Assembly (NCBI GenBank): GCA_034431435.1
Contig: DAOUDG010000084.1
Span: 1-64,000, forward strand
Direction of reading: 5' to 3'
From: JAHCIE01 sp034431435
GTDB taxonomy: Bacteria; Chloroflexota; Anaerolineae; Epilineales; JAHCIE01
DNA: 64,000 bases
The first letter of the stretch is position 1; the number at the start of each line of letters is the position of its first letter. Shown one piece after another: positions 61,169 to 64,000 of the stretch. A program made the translations under genes and the position numbers. Under the pieces are notes generated by a model that was given only the letters and a program-made list of their open reading frames with translations, was not told where the DNA came from and made no database searches.

Positions 61169-63337
61169 ATGACGCGGCAGTGGGATGAGACGGGGACGCG
61201 GCCACGACAGGCGCTGGGGCCTCCGCCCGCGAGCCTGGCCCCGCCGGCGCGCGATGCTACCGCCGCCCCGCCCCGGCTACGTCTGGCGAGCCTGGCCTTC
61301 GCCCTCGCCCTGCTCGCCATCCTGGCTGTCGCCGCGAGTCTGCGCCTGCCCGCCCTCGACCGCATCCCGCCCGGCTTCCAGTTCGACGAAGCGTACAACG
61401 CCATCGACGCCTGGCGCGTGACGCAAGGCGCGCGCGACCTGTTCTTCCCGGCCAACGGCGGCCGCGAGCCGCTGCTGAGCTACTGGCAGGCCCTGTTCTT
61501 CGCTGCCCTCGGTCCCAGCCTGTCGAGCCTGCGCCTGGCGTCAGCCGTCGCCAGCCTCATCACGCTGGCCGTCGTCGCCGTCGCCGTCGCCCGCCTGTTC
61601 GCCCATCGACGTGACGCGGCGTGGCTGGGGCTGCTCACCGCCGCCGTAATGACCGTCAGCTACTGGCATCTCCACTTCAGCCGCTACTCCATCCGCGCCA
61701 TTCTCGTCCCGCTGTTCATGACCCTGGTGTTCTGGATGTATGCCGAGGGGACAGGCCCGCGCGCGCCACGCGTGCTGCCCCTGTTCGCGGCAGGCGCGGC
61801 CCTGGCGGGCGCGGTCTACGCTCATCCCACGGGCCGCCTCATTCCCCTGGCCCTGGCCGCTTACAGCCTGTGGCTGGCCCTGATAGACCGTCGCCATGCC
61901 TGGGGCTACCTGCTCAGCCTGGGCCTGACAGCAGCGGTGGGCTTTGCCCTATTCCTGCCCCTGGGCGTCTACTTCCTCGACCACCAGTGGCTGTTTTGGG
62001 GCCACCCGTCGGACGTGTCCATCTTCGACCCGTCGGTTCACGGCGGCAGCATCCCCGCTGCCCTGGTCGCCCAGACGCTCGCCGTGCTGGGTATGTTCTT
62101 CGTCCAGGGCGACACCTCCAACTTCCACAACTTGCCCGGCCGCCCCGTGTTCGATCCCCTCCTGGCCGTGTTCTTCGTCGTCGGCCTGGGGGTGGCGGTG
62201 GTGGCCTGCGTCCGAGCGCGCGGCCGCGACCGCTCGCCCTACGCCCTGGCCGCGCTATGGGGCGGGCTGGGCCTGGCCCCGACTCTGTTCAGCGACGCCG
62301 CCCCCAACTACTCCCGCGCCATCGGCGCGCTGCCCGTGTTGTGCCTGCTGACCGCGCTGGGGCTACTGACCGCCACGGAGGGGCTGGCGCGGGTCGTGAC
62401 CGGTCGGGGACGGCCGGGCGACCCCGCCGCTACGGCTTCCAGCCCGCGTGCCGCTCCCTGGCTCGCCTTTGGCCTGCCAGCGCTGGTGCTCCTCGTCAGC
62501 GGCGCGTGGACGGCGCGCGACTACTTCCAGGTGTGGAGCCAGCAGCCGGAGCTGTACTACTCTTACGACGCCGACAAGGAGGACGCGGCGCGGTTGATTC
62601 AGGGCTGGACGGCCACCGATCGCGTCTACCTGATGCCCCTGTGGGCGACCCAATCCACCATCGACTTCCTGACCCGTGACAATCCGCCCGCCTCGATTGA
62701 GATGTCGCGGGGGCTGATTCTACCCGCCGCCGATGGTCGGGACGCGCGCTACATCTTCCCCGCCGCCCAGGAGCGCCGCTCGCGCCTGCTGACGGGCTGG
62801 CTCGGCGCCGCCGCCGAGCGTAGCATGCCCCTGGACCGCCAGGGCAACGGCCTGCTCATCGTCTACCGCGTGCCGAGCGCGGCGCGTCCCCAGTTCGTGG
62901 GTGAGCGCATTGTCTGGGGCGCTGTCCGCCCTGCTCATGAGCGCGACGATCGCTTCGTCGACGCGCCGCGCCTCGTCGGCTGGCAGGGGGATACGACCCG
63001 CGTGCCCGGCGACCGCCTCCAGTACCTGCTGTATTGGCACGCGCCGCAGCCGCTCGATACGGACTTGACGGTGTTTGCCCACCTGGTGGACGCCACCGGC
63101 AAGACTGTCCTCCAGGATGACCACCAGCCCCTGTCCACGTCGCACCCGGTCTCGACGTGGCAGCCCAACGAGGTCATCCTCGATTACACCGAGTTCAGCC
63201 TGCCCGATACCCTGCCCCCCGGCCAATACACGCTGCGGGTCGGCTGGTACGACCTGGCGACGGGCCAGCGCCGACTTCTCGCATCCGGCGCCGATGAGCT
63301 AACCGTGGCTACGTTGGACGTGCGGGAGGCACAGTGA
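61169..63337 (+). CDS. GT39-like membrane glycosyltransferase with one module
   Basis: A 722-residue protein. A Pro/Arg-rich cytoplasmic tail precedes helix 1. The catalytic loop is IPPGFQFDEAYNAIDAWRVT, then GREPLLSYWQALFFAALGPS and HFSRYSIRAILVPLFMTLVF, closely paralogous to the protein at 52256-54229. About ten helices run to residue 445. One module begins near residue 599 (PRLVGWQGDTTRVPGDRLQY, VFAHLVDATGKTVLQDD). The start is four bases after the methyltransferase stop. It is probably a polyprenyl-phosphate-sugar dependent transferase. Confidence 0.86.
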   Translation: MTRQWDETGTRPRQALGPPPASLAPPARDATAAPPRLRLASLAFALALLAILAVAASLRLPALDRIPPGFQFDEAYNAIDAWRVTQGARDLFFPANGGREPLLSYWQALFFAALGPSLSSLRLASAVASLITLAVVAVAVARLFAHRRDAAWLGLLTAAVMTVSYWHLHFSRYSIRAILVPLFMTLVFWMYAEGTGPRAPRVLPLFAAGAALAGAVYAHPTGRLIPLALAAYSLWLALIDRRHAWGYLLSLGLTAAVGFALFLPLGVYFLDHQWLFWGHPSDVSIFDPSVHGGSIPAALVAQTLAVLGMFFVQGDTSNFHNLPGRPVFDPLLAVFFVVGLGVAVVACVRARGRDRSPYALAALWGGLGLAPTLFSDAAPNYSRAIGALPVLCLLTALGLLTATEGLARVVTGRGRPGDPAATASSPRAAPWLAFGLPALVLLVSGAWTARDYFQVWSQQPELYYSYDADKEDAARLIQGWTATDRVYLMPLWATQSTIDFLTRDNPPASIEMSRGLILPAADGRDARYIFPAAQERRSRLLTGWLGAAAERSMPLDRQGNGLLIVYRVPSAARPQFVGERIVWGAVRPAHERDDRFVDAPRLVGWQGDTTRVPGDRLQYLLYWHAPQPLDTDLTVFAHLVDATGKTVLQDDHQPLSTSHPVSTWQPNEVILDYTEFSLPDTLPPGQYTLRVGWYDLATGQRRLLASGADELTVATLDVREAQ

Positions 63338-63377
63338 GCGCGATCTGCCATCCCGCACTGCACGAGGGCGGCGCCCC

Positions 63378-64000
63378 GTGACCACCCGCGCTGCCGTCGG
63401 CTCGCCCGCCGTCGCCTCGCGCGTCATGCCCCGCGCCTGGGCGCTATCGCTGGCCGCACCGGGGCTGGTCATCCTGCTCGGCTTCGCCCTGCGTGTCGCC
63501 TGGCTCGACCGCCAGAGTCTGTGGAGTGACGAGTACATCACCCTGGTGCGCTCTGGCGCGACACTCGGCGATATGCTGGCGGCCATGCCCGTCGAGCACA
63601 CGCCTCTATACTTCGTCCTGCTCCACCTGTGGTTTGCCGTGGCGGGCAGTGGCGACTTCGCCTTGCGCTTCCCGTCGGCGGCGTGGGGTACGCTGAGCAT
63701 CGCCCTGGTCTACGCCCTGGGGCGGCGTGTCTTCGACCCGCGTGTCGGACTCGTCGGTGCGGTCCTGCTCGCCGCCAACCCCTTCCAGGTGTGGTACGCC
63801 CAGGACGCCCGCATGTACACCCAACTGGCCGCCCTCGGGCTGGCCGCACTGCTGGCCCTCGACGTGGCGCTGGATCGCCTCGACCGTCGCGGCTCCATCT
63901 TGTGGCGCGCGTGGCCCTGGCTCGCCTACGCCATCCTGGGCGCGCTGGCCCTGTACACCCACTACTACGCCGTCATCGCCCTGACAATCGCCGCCGTCTA
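63378..64000 (+). CDS. GT39/ArnT-like membrane glycosyltransferase, truncated by the window end
   Basis: The reading frame from a GTG at 63378 runs off the right edge. The visible 207 codons start MTTRAAVGSPAVASR, then a membrane helix, the catalytic loop LDRQSLWSDEYITLVRSGAT, PVEHTPLYFVLLHLWF and YAQDARMYTQLAALGLAALL. All match the GT39 proteins at 33157 and 37541 in this window. It is 40 bases downstream of the previous gene and probably in the same operon. Its C-terminal modules, if any, lie outside. Confidence 0.82.
   Translation, partial: MTTRAAVGSPAVASRVMPRAWALSLAAPGLVILLGFALRVAWLDRQSLWSDEYITLVRSGATLGDMLAAMPVEHTPLYFVLLHLWFAVAGSGDFALRFPSAAWGTLSIALVYALGRRVFDPRVGLVGAVLLAANPFQVWYAQDARMYTQLAALGLAALLALDVALDRLDRRGSILWRAWPWLAYAILGALALYTHYYAVIALTIAAV

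Overview
The window is high-GC, gene-dense bacterial DNA, most likely from a member of the Chloroflexota (Anaerolineae-like lineages). Four things point there by inference: a secreted Thr/Pro-linker protein ending in a YLPLLMR-type tail, a long array of GT39/ArnT-like membrane glycosyltransferases, a four-helix-bundle (23S intervening-sequence family) gene between inverted repeats, and many short heptanucleotide or palindromic repeats scattered in spacers and genes. No rRNA, tRNA, CRISPR array or classical insertion sequence was seen. Nearly all genes are on the + strand and many overlap by ATGA or GTGA, so they form a few long operons.

Layout. 1-3655: a 5'-truncated secreted protein, then an exosortase, an EpsI-type partner and a PH-like membrane protein. 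3717-8768: a DUF1786 protein, GlcE- and GlcF-like subunits of a glycolate/2-hydroxyacid oxidase, and an MFS transporter. 8774-12422: a nested hairpin, a small apparently frameshifted membrane protein on the minus strand, an XRE-HTH/NB-ARC/TPR regulator, and a four-helix-bundle gene between perfect 21-bp inverted repeats. 12468-14745: ccmABC-like heme exporter and cytochrome c maturation genes with a promoter that places the start codon at the expected transcript 5' end. 14928-21685: a methionine/SAM cycle operon controlled by a SAM-I riboswitch with its own terminator (mtnA, a membrane protein, a PfkB kinase, a GNAT protein, ahcY, metK). 21759-25395: an envelope-anchored helix-hairpin-helix repeat protein and an LPXTG-type surface protein.

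25489-64000 is a large glycan/glycolipid region. It holds enzymes for GDP-6-deoxymannose synthesis (RMD-like reductase, GMD) and a phosphohexomutase, followed by TatD and a polyprenyl synthase (possible lipid carrier). GT2 and GT4 glycosyltransferases, a flippase-like membrane protein, epimerases, a DPM-like polyprenyl-phosphate sugar synthase, a Tat-exported protein and a methyltransferase follow. Eleven GT39-like membrane glycosyltransferases complete it. The likely logic is that nucleotide sugars are made in the cytoplasm, moved onto polyprenyl phosphate, flipped, and used by the GT-C enzymes outside the membrane. Nine of the eleven carry one to three copies of the same C-terminal beta-sandwich-like module, an unusual family expansion.

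The most unusual feature is a set of short palindromic or heptamer repeat families that lie both between genes and, in frame, inside protein-coding genes (NB-ARC regulator, GNAT, GT4, three GT39 proteins). Two different GT39 genes carry the same element read in the same frame as Arg-His-x-Gly-Leu-Pro-Leu. This resembles the peptide-encoding palindromic elements known from Rickettsia.
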